Shown here: in pieces, positions 42,301-53,977 of the stretch | How the letters are laid out: every line of letters begins with the position of its first letter | How positions within the stretch are numbered: position 1 is the stretch's first letter | Assembly: GCA_009829735.1 (NCBI GenBank) | Contig: CM020620.1 | Location: forward strand, 3,526,299 to 3,590,298 | Source: Pyropia yezoensis | Lineage: Eukaryota; Rhodophyta; Bangiophyceae; Bangiales; Bangiaceae | Length of the DNA: 64,000 nt | Reading direction: 5' to 3' | The notes under the pieces: generated by a model | The model's input: the letters and a program-made list of their open reading frames with translations, nothing else | What the model was told of the DNA's origin: nothing | The model's database searches: none | Made by a program: the position numbers and the translations under genes

Positions 42301-43519
42301 CTACCGTCCGAGTCACCACCCCCCTCTGCGTCGTCCCCATCATCCACCATCGCCCTGGCCACAGGGGCGCCGAGCCGCGGGGTGCTGCCCCGCCGCCGCC
42401 GCCGCCGGGGGCGCGGCGACACGGCCGGCCCACCCTCTGCGGCCGTTGCCGCCGCCGCCGCCAACCGCCGGCTGTGCCGCGACGGCCGCGGGCCGCGGCC
42501 GCCACCCCCACCCCCGCCGCAACCGCCCCCGGCACCCCCATCGGCGTCGGCGTCGCCACTGCCGCCGCCGCCGCCAAGACGATTGCTGCCGCTGGCATCG
42601 GGCGACACGACGCCCTCGCCCCCGCCGCCGCCGTCGGCGTCCGCGTCGGCGCCGCCACGAGAAGGCGGTGACCGGGTCGACGCCGCGCCGCCGCCGCCGC
42701 CACCGCCACCGCGGCCGGCCGTCCCCTCTGCCTGGGGGGAACGGCCGCCGCCCGCGGCGGACCGCGGCGCCTTGGCCGCCTCCCCCCCCCCAGGTGACGG
42801 GGAACGCCCCGCGCCGTCCGCCGCGCCCGCCACAGACGCCGCCGCCGCCGCTCCCCCCCCCCTCCCGCCCCCGTGGGGCGGCCCGCCTTGGCACCCGCTC
42901 CCTCGGCGTCCGCCGCCGCCCCTGCAGCGGCGATGGAGGCTGCCGCCGCGGCCGCCGCCGTCGACGCCGCCGTCGGGGAGACGGCGGTCGACCGGGACGG
43001 GCGGGAGTGGTGGTGCCCCCCCCCCCCGCCGTGGTGGCTCCCCCCCCCCCCAGCCGCGGGCAACACTGCTGGCGGCGGCTTGTAGTCCACCTTGTGGATA
43101 GACCCCGACGCGAGGCGCGTCTGCCGTCGCCGCCGGGTGTGGCGCTCCTCCTCTTCCGCAGCCGCCGCAACGGCAGCGGCGACGGCGGCGGCCTCGCGCT
43201 CATCGGCCGACGTGGTGGCGCCACCGCCGGCTCCACCCCCTCCCCCACCGCCGCCGCCGCCGCCGCTGCCGCCGCCACCGCCACCGCCGCTGCCCCCTTC
43301 GCCACCGCTATCGCCGCCGTCCCCCCCCCCGCCCCCGCGGCCCCTCCCGCCGGCCCCATCCTCCATCGGCACGGACGACGCACGCGCGACGCGGGCACTG
43401 CCGCCGCTCCCGCCGCCGCCGCCCCCCTCCTCCCCGCCGCCGCCGCCACCCCCCTCAGAGACGAGCATGTGGCGAGACGAGTCACGTCGGCGGCGGACGG
43501 TGCGGTCTCGCCACGGCAT
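39318..43519 (-). CDS. Large Gly/Ala-rich nuclear protein with Myb-like segment and coiled coil
   Basis: The frame from the ATG at 43519 (MPWRDRTVRRRRDSS) and the frame ending at the TGA at 39318 join across a run of ten C at 42853-42862; a one-base length change there makes them continuous. The joined protein is about 1400 residues. The N-terminus is basic, then Glu/Ala-rich (AAAEEEERHTRRRRQTR). Later come acidic runs (EEGEVEELEEGEEEE), an SG repeat, and a segment with the Trp and helices of a Myb/SANT fold (YYPPWTAREVAALAAAV). A basic cluster (GAKRRKRELDDARNRLE) leads into helices, and a coiled coil follows near residue 1150 (EEAEVRRLRLVVRSLEAEA). Nuclear localisation is inferred. The function is unknown. 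The plus strand is open too, but lacks such structured segments. Confidence 0.6.
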
Positions 43520-44532
43520 GGCCAGAGTGGACGGGACGATGCCCACTGACAAAGGAGGGGGAGGGGGGGGATGGGGGGGGAAGGACGCGGAGGCGGGGGG
43601 GGGAGGGGGGGTCAGCGTGTGGACAAGGTTTGGGTTGATGCGGAAACAAGTGGAAAACAAGAGAGGGCCCCCTGCCGATGACGAGGCTTTGTGGGCGAGG
43701 AGGCGACCAAGAGGACGGGGCGGGACTGGAACTTGACGGTGCCGGCCACGGGTGCACAACGGAGACAGACGCCACCTGCCGTACGTACCACCCAGCACCG
43801 ACGAGCAGCGCTGCGGGTCAGCAGACGTCCCTCGCGGCGACGGCGGCCAACGGCGGACCGCGGGCACCGCACGCAGACGGGGAAGCCGGGGGCGGAGGCG
43901 GACAGACACGCGGGGCGGATGACCGTGACGCCGCAGCGGCGCGCGCCACCGAAGTGCCCCCGCTCCTGATAGCTGTGGCGGGGGGGAGGTCGCCTCGCGG
44001 CGACCGCGCCACCACCCCCACCCCCCCGCGGCGGACCAAAGTGGCGGACCAATGATGTGTGTCTGCGTTCCCACAATCGTCTGGCACGTGCTCCCCCCTC
44101 ATCCATCTGCCACGTTGTTCGCGCCCTTTGACACAGAAAATTACTATTCTACTTTACACGTCACACATTGTACATACTTGGGGAAAGGAAGAATAGAACA
44201 AGAACGGGCGCCGGACGAGATCCCTATCGGATGGCCCGTCGCGATCGGAGCGCACTTGTACCGTGGTCCGTGTGCAGGAGCGGCGGACCCTCGCGCCGCT
44301 GCAGCGTGACGCCTCGCCCCTGCCCCCTGCAACAGCTGTTGCCCCCCCCGGTTGGTCCGCGACGGGGTCGCGCGCTGCGGGACGCCCCCGCCTGGGCGGC
44401 ACCACCGCTGGCCGTCGGGGACAGCGGCCTCTGCTCCGTGGGGTGGCCGTCTGCCGCTCCCCTCCCGCCGCCTCCTTCCTCTCCCGTCCCGTCCCGCCGC
44501 GGCCGCGGCCCGCCCCGCACGGCCCGTGCGGG
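43520..44532. other. Divergent promoter region with an A/T-rich island
   Basis: The region lies between two genes that point away from each other. Around 44123-44190 composition drops to A/T-rich (ACACAGAAAATTACTATTCT and onward), very unlike its surroundings. That is a plausible nucleosome-poor core for both promoters. No defined motif was identified. Confidence 0.45.
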
Positions 44533-47413
44533 ATGACCACTACCACCACCGGCCTCCGCCACCTGCCGGGCGGCCACCAGCCTGCCACGGCCGCCGTTGC
44601 CGACGCTGCCGCCGCCGTCCCGTCGGCTGGCCCCTACCCGCCGCCGCCCGCGGACGGGTCGCCGCTGACGGCGCCGTCGCGGCTCCCCCCCCTGCCCCAG
44701 CCCCCGCCGCCCCTCCCGCCGGTCGTCGCATCGTACGGTGCGGCGCCCTATGGCGCCCCCCCTCTGGTGTCATGGCCGCAGCGTCTCGCTCACCCCGCCC
44801 CCCGGCCCCGCAGTACGGGTGGAGGCGGCGGCGGCGGCGGCGGCGGCGACGGCGGCGGCAGCACCACCGCCACCCTCCTTGGCGCCACCCTCCACGCCCT
44901 GCACGCCCGACGCGCTGCGTCGGCCGCCGCCGTGGCCGCGGACGCAGACGCGGCGGCGGCGGCGGCAGCCGCCACTGCCGCCGCGCTCCGCCGCGCGGTA
45001 GGCGGGTGTGCCGCCGTGGCGGCCGCGCATGAGTGGGCGGTGCGGGCCGCCGCCGCCGCGCGGGGGGGCGTGGAGCTGGAGCGCGGCGGCGGGGGGTGGG
45101 ACCGGGGGACGGCTGCGTGCTGTGCCCGTGGCTGCCCTGGGAGTGGGGGGGGGGGGCGATGGCGGCAGCAACGCCGGCGACGGCGGCGGCGGTGGTCGCG
45201 GCGACGGCGACGCCGGCGGCGGCGACGGCCGTGGCCGCGCCTGTTGCAGCCGCCCCAGCCGCGGCGGACGTCTCGGCTGTGGTCGCCCCCGCCAGTGGCG
45301 TGGCCGCCGCAGCAGCCAATGGTGGCGGCACCAGCGAACGGGGCTCAGACGTAGACGGTAGTGGCGACCCGTCTGTACCACCAAAGCCACGGCGGCTTCG
45401 GCGGGAGGCGGCTGCGCTGGCTGCCGCCGCCGCCGCCGACGCCAGTGGCAGTGGCGGTACTGGCAGGGAGGGGGCGGCCGTTAGGCGGCGACTGCCCCAG
45501 CGACAGACACACCCTGGCAGTGCGGTGGCCGCGATGGACGGTGGGGGCGGCGGCCACGACCCAGATATGGACAGGAAGGGGCAACCGCCTGTCCAGCAAG
45601 GGCCGTGGCGGCTTCGGCGGGAGGCGGCTGCGCTGGCTGCCGCCGCCGCCCCCGACGCCAGTGGCCGTGGCGGTACTGGCAGGGAAGTGACGCCCGTCCC
45701 GCGGCGATGGCGACAGCGGCCGACACACCCCGACTGTGCGGTGGCCGCGAAGGACGGTGGGGGCGGCGGCCACGTGAACACAAACACGGACGGCAGTGCG
45801 GTGGCGGCGATGGACGGTGGGGGCGGCGGCGACGTGAACCCAGGCACGGACGGCAGTGCGGTGGCCACGATGGACGGTGGGGCCGGCGGCCACGTGAACC
45901 CAGGCACGGACGGCAGGGCGGTGGCCTCGATGGACGGTGGGGGCGGCGGCCACGAGAATCCAGACACGGAAGGGAGGGGGCAACGGCCTGTCCAGCACGG
46001 GCCAAGGCGGATCCTGCGGGAGGCGGCTGCGCTGGTTACCCACCTTGCCACCGCCAGCGGCAGTGGCGATGATAGGGCAGAGGTGCCGCCCGTCGCGCAG
46101 CGACGGCCACGGTGGTCAACACACCACGGCGGTGCTGCGGCTGCCCTCGCTGCCGAGCCTGCCAACGGCAACAACAATGGATACAGCGGCAGAGAGGCAG
46201 CCGCCGTCAGACGGCGACGGCGGCGGTCGTCAACACCCCACGACAGTGCCGCGGTTACCGATGGTGGGGGAGGCAACCACGCGGACCCTGACGCGGGCGG
46301 TAGGGGGCGACGACCTGTCGCTCGAATGCCTATGCAGATGCGGCTGGAGGCAGCTTCTGTCGTTTCTGACCCTGCCGACGGCAACGACAGTGACAGCAGC
46401 GGCGGGAGCACCAGTCGCAGGGACGGGGTCACGAGCGGTAGGGGACGACGTTCTGTTCAGCAAGGGCCAAGTCGGCTGCGGCGGGAGGCAGCTACCGTCG
46501 GTGCTGACCCTACTGACGGCAACGACAGTGACAGCGGCGGTGGGAGCGCCAGTCACAGGGATGGGGACACGAGCGTTCGGCAACCGCTCGTTTTAACAAC
46601 GTCACGGCAGCTGTCACAAGAGGCGAACGCCCTGGTCGCCGAGGCCGCTGATGACGGCAACAGTGACAGCAACAGCAGTGATGTAATGCCCATCAGGCCA
46701 TCTCGGAGGCGTCGGTCACTGCACGCTCACAGTGCTGCGGCGGACGCGGGCCAGAGGGCCATCGACGGAGACGGGGTTACAGGAGCCAGAAGGCAGCCGT
46801 CTGTTCTGCGGCGGCTACGGCAGCTGCGGCGGGAGGCGGATGCCCCGGTTGCCGAGGCTGCTGACGGCAGCGATAGCGGCGGCAGCAGCAGAGAGGTAAT
46901 GCCCATCAGGCGATCTCGACGTCGACAGTCGTCACGCAGCGGCAGTGACCCGGCGAAGGCTGTTTGGAGAGGGATCCACCGAGACCTGGGCGGTAGAGCT
47001 CGGAGGCAAACCCCTGAACAGCGTCTGGCTCGGCAACTGCGGCGGGAAGCGGCTGCCCTGGTCGCCGACGCTGCCGGCAGCAGTGGCAGTGAGAGCACCG
47101 GCAGCGGCTCTTCGGCCGTCAGGCGTTTGCGGCAGCGGCGTGCACCGCAAGGTGGTAAGACTTTGATGAGGGACATCAGCAGCGAGAACGACAGCAGCGA
47201 CTGTCTTGGTAAGGATAGCAGCACCAGCTTTAGCCACGACAGCAGCAGCAGTACCAGTGACAAGAGCAGCAGCACCGGCACCAGCGGAAGCACCACCACC
47301 GGCGGGGCCGTACGGCGGCGGCGGCGACGGCGTCGGCGGCGGCGGTCGCCAGACTGCAGCCGGAAGCACGACGGGCCATGGGTGGCGGTTATTACGGTAC
47401 CGTCCGACGACGA

Positions 47414-47444
<31 letters not shown>

Positions 47445-50400
47445 GTTGTCGAGGTTGTGCCGCGACGTCCGCGGTTGCCGGACTGCAGCCGGTCGCATGG
47501 CAGGCCGTGGGAGGCGTCGTCCGCGGCACTCGCCGTCGACAGTCGTGCCAGCGCGGGCAGCGAAGATGAAGGCGCTGCGGTTGTGCGGCCGAGGCGACGG
47601 CGGCCGGTGCGGCTGGCAGCCGCGGGCGATGGCAGCGACAGCAGCAGCAGCGACGGGGTGGTGGTGGTGGGCTCATGGCGGCGGCAGGGGGGGCATGCGT
47701 TGTGCGGTGGCAGCGGCGGCGCATCCGCGGGTAGCCCAACGGTGACACCTGTGGACGACAGCGACGGTGACGACGACACCCATGTCGGGGCTGTCTGCCT
47801 GCCGTTGCGGAAGCGGCGTGGGCGGGAGTTTCGTGTCAGCGACGGTGGCGCCGCCACTGCCGCGCGTCATGCCGCCGCGGCAGCGTCAGCTGCCGACGGC
47901 AGCGACCGCAGCGGCGGGAGCGTCAAAGCGCGCCCCCGACGGCGGCAGCGGCGCGTGCCGCTGCCTCGTGGCTCCGGCGCGACAGCTGCCGCGGCGGTCG
48001 CCCCCACCGGTGCCTCCACCGCCACTGCAGCTGCCGCCACTACCACGGCTGCGGCGCTGCCGCTGCCGCTGCCGCTGCCCATGGCCGACGACACGGACGT
48101 TGAGTCGCTCCCACCGCCGTCGCCCGCTGGCGCTGACCCGCCGCCCGCGGCGACGGTCGGCACGGAAATCGAGGCGGAAGGCTCGCCTTTGGCGCTGCCG
48201 TTGGACGCTGGCTGGCCGCCCGTGGCGGGCGGCCCAGCCCCTGAGGGTGCTCTGCCTTTGCCGCCGTCTGACGCTGGCAAGCCGACCGTCGCCCTCGGGT
48301 CGGATGAGGAGCCGCGGAGCAGGACGCCACCGCCCGCAGCTGCGGACGGCGCGCCCGCGGCCGGCGTGGGCGGTGGCACGGCACGACCGCTATCTAGCGA
48401 TGTCGGACCGACCGCTGCCCGCGAGTCGGATGTGGAGAGGCGGGGTGGGACATCACTGCCCGCCCCTGCGTACGGTGGTGCGTTTTTGGGTGACATGGGC
48501 AGTGGCACGCCACAACCGCTGTCTGACGATGCCGAGCCATCCGTGGCCCGCGGGTTGAACATGGAGTGGCGGGGTGGGACGCCAGCGTCTGCCCCTGCGT
48601 ACTGTGGTGCATTCGTGGTGGACGTGGCCAGTGGCACGCGTCGACCGTTTCCTGCAGCCGACACGGCGCCCGTGGGCGCGGCCATGAGCGTGGTGCCGCG
48701 GGTGGGCTTTCCACGGCCCGCCTCGTCCGTTGGGGCGGCGCCCGCCCCCTTCGCTGTGAAGGTTGCTGGCAGCGTGCCGCCGACGCGGCCTTCATCGACA
48801 GTGCCCACGGCCGGCGGCACGGCCACGGCAGTAGTCACGCCGTCTTTACCGCCGTGGTACACGGGCCGGCTGGCCGCGACGGGCGGCGGCGCGCGAAGCG
48901 GCGCGCGCAACGAGGCGGCCATGCCGCCGCTGCCGCCGCTGCGGCTGCGGTCTGGCGGCGGTCGCCCGCCCGCGACCAGCTGCGTCGCGGGCATGGCGAC
49001 GGCCGTGCCGATGCGACTGCCGCCATTCCATAGCGGCGCGCTCGGGGCGGGCGGCCCGGCCGAGGCCATGCCGCCGCCACCGCCGTCAGGCGCTGGCCGC
49101 CCGCCCGCGGCCGGATGGTGTACGGGCGTGGCGGCGGCCATGCCACCGGGACTGCCGCCACTTCAAGACGGCGCGCTCGGGGCGGGCGGCCCGGCCGGGG
49201 GCGGCCCGACCGAGGCCATGCCGCCGCATCCGCTGCCGTCTGGCCCTGGTCGCCCGCCCGCGGCCGGCTGCAGTGCGGGCATGGTGATGGCCGTGCCGCC
49301 GCGACTGCCGCCATTCCGGGACGGCGCGCTCGGAGCGGGCGGCCCGGCCGGGGGCGGCCGGACCGAGGCCATGCCGCCGCGGCCGCTGCCGTCTGGCCCT
49401 GGTCGCCCGCCCGCGGCCAGCTGCGGCGCGGGCATGGTGATGGCCGTGCCGCCGCGACTGCCGCCATTTCGGGACGGCGCGCTCGGGGTGGGCGGCCCGG
49501 CCGAGGCCATGCCGCCGCCATCACTGTTTGGCGCTGACCGCCCGCCCGCGGCCGGATGGTGTGCGGGCGTGGCGGCAGCCATGCCGCCGCGACTGCCGCC
49601 ACTCCACGACGGCGCGCTCGGGGCGGGCGGCCCGACCGAGGCCATGCCGCCGCAACCACTCTCTGGCGCTGACCGCCCGCCCGCGGCCGGATGGTGTGCG
49701 GGCGTGGCGGCGGCCATGCCGCCGCGACCGCCGCCTGTGCATGACGTTGCGCCCGTGGCGGGCGGCGGCCCAGCCGCGGCGGCACTGGACTGCCAGCCGA
49801 CGCCCCTTCCCCTGGTCAGTCCACGGGTACCCGCCGCTGACGACGCTCACCTGGGGGGGGGCGTCCCGCCTTCGCCGTCGGACGCAGGTCTGGCGCTCAC
49901 GGCGGACAACGTGGCGATCAAGGCAGAAGGGGTGTCGCCACTCCCTTCTGCGGCCGCTTTGGTTGATATCGGCAGAGGTCCTCCATCCAATGCCGGTGCC
50001 ATCGCAGCGGCCTTCGACTTCGAGCATGAGGAGGAGGAGGAGGAGGACGAGGACGAAGAGGATGAGGAGGAGTTGTTGAAAGAGGAGTCGGAGTCGGAAG
50101 AGGAGCTGGAAGCAGAGGACATTGATGAGGAGATGATGCTGCGGCCGCCGTCGGCCGCGGTGGCACGCCCGGCGGCCCCCCTCCCGTGGGCGGGGGGCTT
50201 TGACTTGGCCCTGCCCGCCCAGTTGCCAGCGGCGGCGGCTGGGGAGCCGGCCAACCTCTCGGCCGGGACCGCCGCGGCTGCGGCGACCACGGGAGTTGCG
50301 GCCGCCGCTCCTTCCCTCGCCGCCCTGCCCGCGGGCGCCCCCCCCCGCGGCGTCGCCCGCCCCGTCATCCCTGCCACGCCGTCCGCCCCCCGCCCCCGCC

Positions 50401-51044
50401 GGCGTCGCTCCTCTGCCCCCTTCCGGCCGGTCGTCCGCGCGCAGCGGGGCCTCCTCCCCCCCCAGCCCCTCACTCCCGCCGCGGAAGCCACCCTGGAAGC
50501 CGTCTACGCGGCGGGCGCGGCGTGGCTTGGGCGCACCCGCCACCCGCCGGGGCCCTTCCTGGCCGCCGCCGCCGCCGAGGCGGGCGTCCCCCCCACCGCG
50601 CCGGTGCGGCGGCGGAACGCGGCGGCTGCGCCTGCCATGGCGGCAACGGTGGTGGCCCTCCTCCGGTCCGTCCCGCGGGGGGGCATGCTCGCCTGGTCCT
50701 CCCCCGACCTCCTCCGCACCCTCTTTGTGGTGGACCCCGCGGAGCGGCGGTCGGTGGGGCCGTACCTGCGGGGAGTGCTGCGGGCGCTCGTCGCGGCGGG
50801 CACGCTGGTGGACGTGTCGGCCGCCGCGTTTGGGTCCGCCGCCGACGCGGCGGGGGGGGGGCGGCGGCGGTCCCGCGCGGGCGCCGGCGCGCCGGTGCGG
50901 CCGCTGCTGGTGGCGCTGTCGCCCGCGGCGGGGGGGGGGGTGCCGCCGCCGTGCACCCCGCCGCCGACCGCGTGGCTGGTCTTTTCAATCCTTGTCCAGC
51001 GGCACCACCTCGCGGGGACGGAGGGGGGGGGGGCGTGCGGGTGA
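44533..51044 (+). CDS. Very large repeat-rich protein with acidic run and C-terminal helical domain
   Basis: The main frame is open from before 45159 (MAAATPATAAA) to a TGA at 51044, about 1960 residues. An upstream ATG at 44533 (MTTTTTGLRHLPGG) opens a frame that joins it if the G run at 45091-45096 changes by one base. Repeats dominate: about ten copies of a basic helix LRREAAALAA spaced 50-80 residues apart, four 60-bp units at 45721-45960, Ser-rich runs, and long Pro/Gly units at about 48950-49740. Near 50030-50130 there is a strongly acidic run. The last 200 residues (from LTPAAEATLEAVYAAGAAWL to VFSILVQRHHL) look folded and helical, perhaps winged-helix-like. It is probably a nuclear or chromatin protein by composition; no family was recognised. 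Confidence 0.55.
45721..45960 (+). repeat. 60-bp tandem repeat, four copies, coding
   Basis: Four consecutive 60-bp units each encode a variant of AVAAMDGGGGGHVNPGTDG, so the array changes length in multiples of 20 residues without breaking the frame. Confidence 0.85.
48950..49745 (+). repeat. Long tandem repeats of about 105-160 bp, coding
   Basis: Six or so units share LPP[FL]..GALG.GGP, EAMPP, G..RPPAA and V.AAMPPRLPP. Some carry an extra AGGGPT insert. The close similarity of neighbouring units indicates recent expansion. Confidence 0.8.
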
Positions 51045-51814
51045 CGCGCGCAACGACGGGGCGGCGTCCGCGCCCCGTCTGCACTCTCTGTCCCCCGACC
51101 CGGGACACTTCTTCCTCTTCCCCCCCGCGTGCACGCGGGGGGGAAGAGGAAGCACGCGTGCTTCCCCCCTCCCGCGCAATCTGGGCGCCATTGCGGTTGA
51201 GCCGCTGCCGGCCCAGCCGTGGCAAAGAAGTGTGTGCTGTACAACACACATACTGTGCATACTGTACTGGATAGGCCTTTACGCAGGTGGGCCAAGAAAA
51301 CGAAAGCAAACAAAACACATGAAGAGAGAACAACAGTTACTGTGTCCCAACACCATGATGGTGTCCCACAGAGCGTGAGCCCCATCTTCCGCCGCTGGCC
51401 TGTAGGGGCCACCGCGGCAGCCAGCCATACAGGGGACGCACCGAACTGGTGGCCGCCACCCCGCAGCCCAGGCCTTGCGTCGCATTGAGCCTTTGGACGG
51501 TGCGCGGCGGGGGTCACACACCCGCCCGCGACGCGCCCGGCTGGACGGGACGGCCCACGGCCGGCGCGCGGCTGGCCAGACCGCGGGCGTCACCCCCGCC
51601 ACGTGTCCGTGTCCGTCCGCGTCTGCCCGACGGCCTCGCCAGATTTTGACCGCGCAGATCCGTAGCCTTCGCCTCGCCACTCGCCGACAAGAGGACGAAG
51701 TCACCTCGTCGAGGAGCCGTTGTGCCGCCGCCTACCCCCCCCGCCCCTCCCTCCTCCTGCCCCCCTCCTTGCTCCTGCCCCCCTCCTTGCTCCTAACCCC
51801 CCCCACCCTTCCCC
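51045..51814. other. Spacer with overlapping palindromes
   Basis: A perfect 42-bp inverted repeat (51111-51152, 21-bp arms, no loop) overlaps a second perfect 18-bp palindrome (51148-51165, GGAAGCACG/CGTGCTTCC) that uses part of the same arm. They begin 67 bases after the stop of the large plus-strand gene. The rest is of mixed composition without a supported gene. Confidence 0.7.
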
Positions 51815-52574
51815 ATGGCTCTTCCCGCCGCCACCACCTCTGGTCGGGGGGTGGCCGCGTTCCTTCCGCCCCTGCCCCCGCCCGCTGGCCGCCGCCGCAC
51901 CGCCCTGCCCCGGAGCCGGGCGGCCACCGCCACCTCCCCCCCCCGCCGTCTGTCTCTCCCCGTCTGGCGGCCGCCGCGGGCGGGCCTTCCCCCCCCGTCA
52001 CAGCCGTCGCCCCCGTCTTCTGCCGACGCCGCCGCCGACGCCGACGCTGACGCCGCCCGGACCCCCCCCCCCCCTCCCCCATCGGGGGCGACGACCCTCC
52101 CCCCCCTCCTCCTGTCCCCCGAAGCGGCCGCCGCGGCGGTAGCAGCTGTCGCAGCCGCCGCGGCAACCCGCGTGGATGGCGCGGCGGCGGCGGCGGCGGC
52201 GGCGGCGGGCACCCCCCCCCCCCCAACCCCCCCCCTGACGGCGGCGGAAAAGTCGGCGCTCCGCTCCCTCGCTGGCACCCGCGAGCGCGCGCGCGTGCTG
52301 GCCGACGTGCGCATGGCCGGCGCGGCCCCGTCGGCGGCCTTCATGACCGCCCTGGGCCAGGCGCTGGGCGCCCACGAGCTCGTCAAGGTCCGCACGGGGG
52401 TGCCGAAAAAGGCGGCGGCCAAGGCGCTGGGCGCGGGCCTCGCCGCCGCGGTGGGCGGCCAGGTGGTCCAGGTGATGGGCCACACGGTGCTGCTGTGGCG
52501 GGCCAAGGGCAAGAGGGGGGGGGGGGGGGGGGGATTGACCTGGCCGACCTGGTTGGGGGGGGGGGGGGGGGTGA
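51815..52574 (+). CDS. CRM/YhbY-domain RNA-binding protein, probably organellar
   Basis: The ATG at 51815 is in CCCATGG context. The first 140 residues are rich in Ala, Pro, Arg and Ser with few acids at the very start, like a transit peptide. The folded part follows (LTAAEKSALRSLAGTRER, LGQALGAHELVKVRTG and VVQVMGHTVLLWRAKGK). It matches the CRM/YhbY pattern, including the hallmark of a Gly-His-Glu-Leu helix and a final beta strand. YhbY binds pre-50S ribosomes, and plant CRM proteins help plastid intron splicing and ribosome assembly. After GKR the gene enters runs of 19 and 17 G separated by a segment that reads IDLADLV in one frame. The true C-terminus therefore depends on exact run length; the nominal frame runs to 52816. 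Confidence 0.82.
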
Positions 52575-52879
52575 CCGCAGCCGCCGGCGAGCGCCTCGGT
52601 AGGGTTGGGGGGGTGCCGCCTGGGAGGGGGGGCGGCGGCGGGGGGTGGGTAGGATGGACAGACGGGTGGGCTCTCTGGCCGTGTGAGCTGTGGCCCGCGC
52701 CTGCCGCCGACGGGTACCGCGGCGCGGAGGCCGACGAGGGAGTGGATGGCGGGTGGGGGCCACGGACGCATAGGGAACAAACACTAAGCCACGCGGGGTC
52801 TCGCTGGCGACCTTGACGGCGGCGGCCCGCACTCGACGAGTAGGGCGGCACCACGGCCGCCGACACGGCGGCCACCTCT

Positions 52880-53977
52880 TTACGCATCCCCCAGCCGTCG
52901 GCCCTGGCCTGAAAAGGGGGGTGGCCGCACCGGCTGAGGCGCCCCGCCAACGGCCCCCCTCCCGGCCGCCCCCCCCCCAACGCCGCCCATCATCCCCCCA
53001 AACAGCCCCCCCGCGGGGAGCATCCCCCCCGGCCCCGCTCCGCCCCCCGCGCCCCCCCCCAAGCTGCCCATGCCGCCCAGCATCCCCGGGGCACGTCCGC
53101 CACCCCCCCCCCCCACCGCCGCCGCGGCGACGAGGGCGCTCGCCCCGGCCGTGAGGGAGTTGTAGAGGGTCACCTGCGCAGACAGCGACCAGGCCGACCA
53201 CGCGAGGAGGCCATCAAAGAGGACGCTCGTCGCGACGCCAAACGCCGCCCACCAGCTGCCCGCCGCGCCACCGCCCAGCGCCGCGACGACCGCGTCAAGT
53301 GGAGCCACCAGCGAGCCGTATAGGGGCGGCACCGCCGCAGAGACCGCCGCAGAGGCGGTGGCGGGGAAGTGGGACAGGAGGAGCAGGCCCAAGAGGGCGG
53401 TGTGGCCGAGGAAGAGAGCAATGGCGTAGAGGGTGTAGGCTTTGAGAAGACGTGGATGGTGGTGTGGGTGCTCCCAGACCGCGTAAGCGCCGGCGCTGCT
53501 GATGGTGATGTGCAGGAGCGGCAGCAGGGGGGGGGCCGACAGGAGGCGGAGGAAGCCAAAGATGCTGCGCAGAAAAAAAATGGTGGAACCGTCGGAGGGT
53601 GGATACAGGAAAAACAACGGCTCAGGGACAGGTTGCATGAACAACAAGAAACAAAAAGAGAGACAGCCCAAAAGAGGGACAGCGTGAGTACGGACGCGGG
53701 CGCGCCAGGTGAACAGCCACACTTCTACCTCAGTACAAGTTCGGCCGACACAAGAGGTAACCGCGCCCACAAAGGGGGGTACACTTGAGTGGTACCGCTC
53801 TTGAAGCCCACCCCTCATCTCGCCACCCCCTTCCCCCCCCCGCTACCGTGGCGCGTACATGGAAAACCAGGTGAGCATGGACACGGTTGCGCGGGCGGCA
53901 AAGAAGGGCGCCGGTGACGAAGAAACGGGCAGAAGCGGGGCCGCCTCGGCGCCGCCGCGGCTGAGCGCCGCGCCCAT
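52880..53977 (-). CDS. Multi-pass membrane protein, two exons
   Basis: Exon 1 is 53977-53859 (from MGAALSRGGAEAAPLLP). The intron is 53858-53565, with GTACGC at its start and TTTTTTTTCTGCGCAG at its end. Exon 2 is 53564-52880 and ends in TAA. Splicing is in phase 2, and the joined frame gives 267 residues with an unbroken first hydrophobic segment across the junction (exon 1 ends MLTWFS, exon 2 goes on IFGFLRLLSAPPLLPLL). Further hydrophobic segments are YTLYAIALFLGHTALLGLLL and FGVATSVLFDGLLAWSAW. The tail is Gly/Met/Pro-rich. No family was recognised. A longer unspliced frame from 53818 is possible, but its first 85 residues look like translated intron. Confidence 0.72.

Noticed and set aside
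46727-49141. Minus-strand frames opposite the giant repeat protein
   Set aside because: They are shadows of the coding repeats in another frame, with no motifs.
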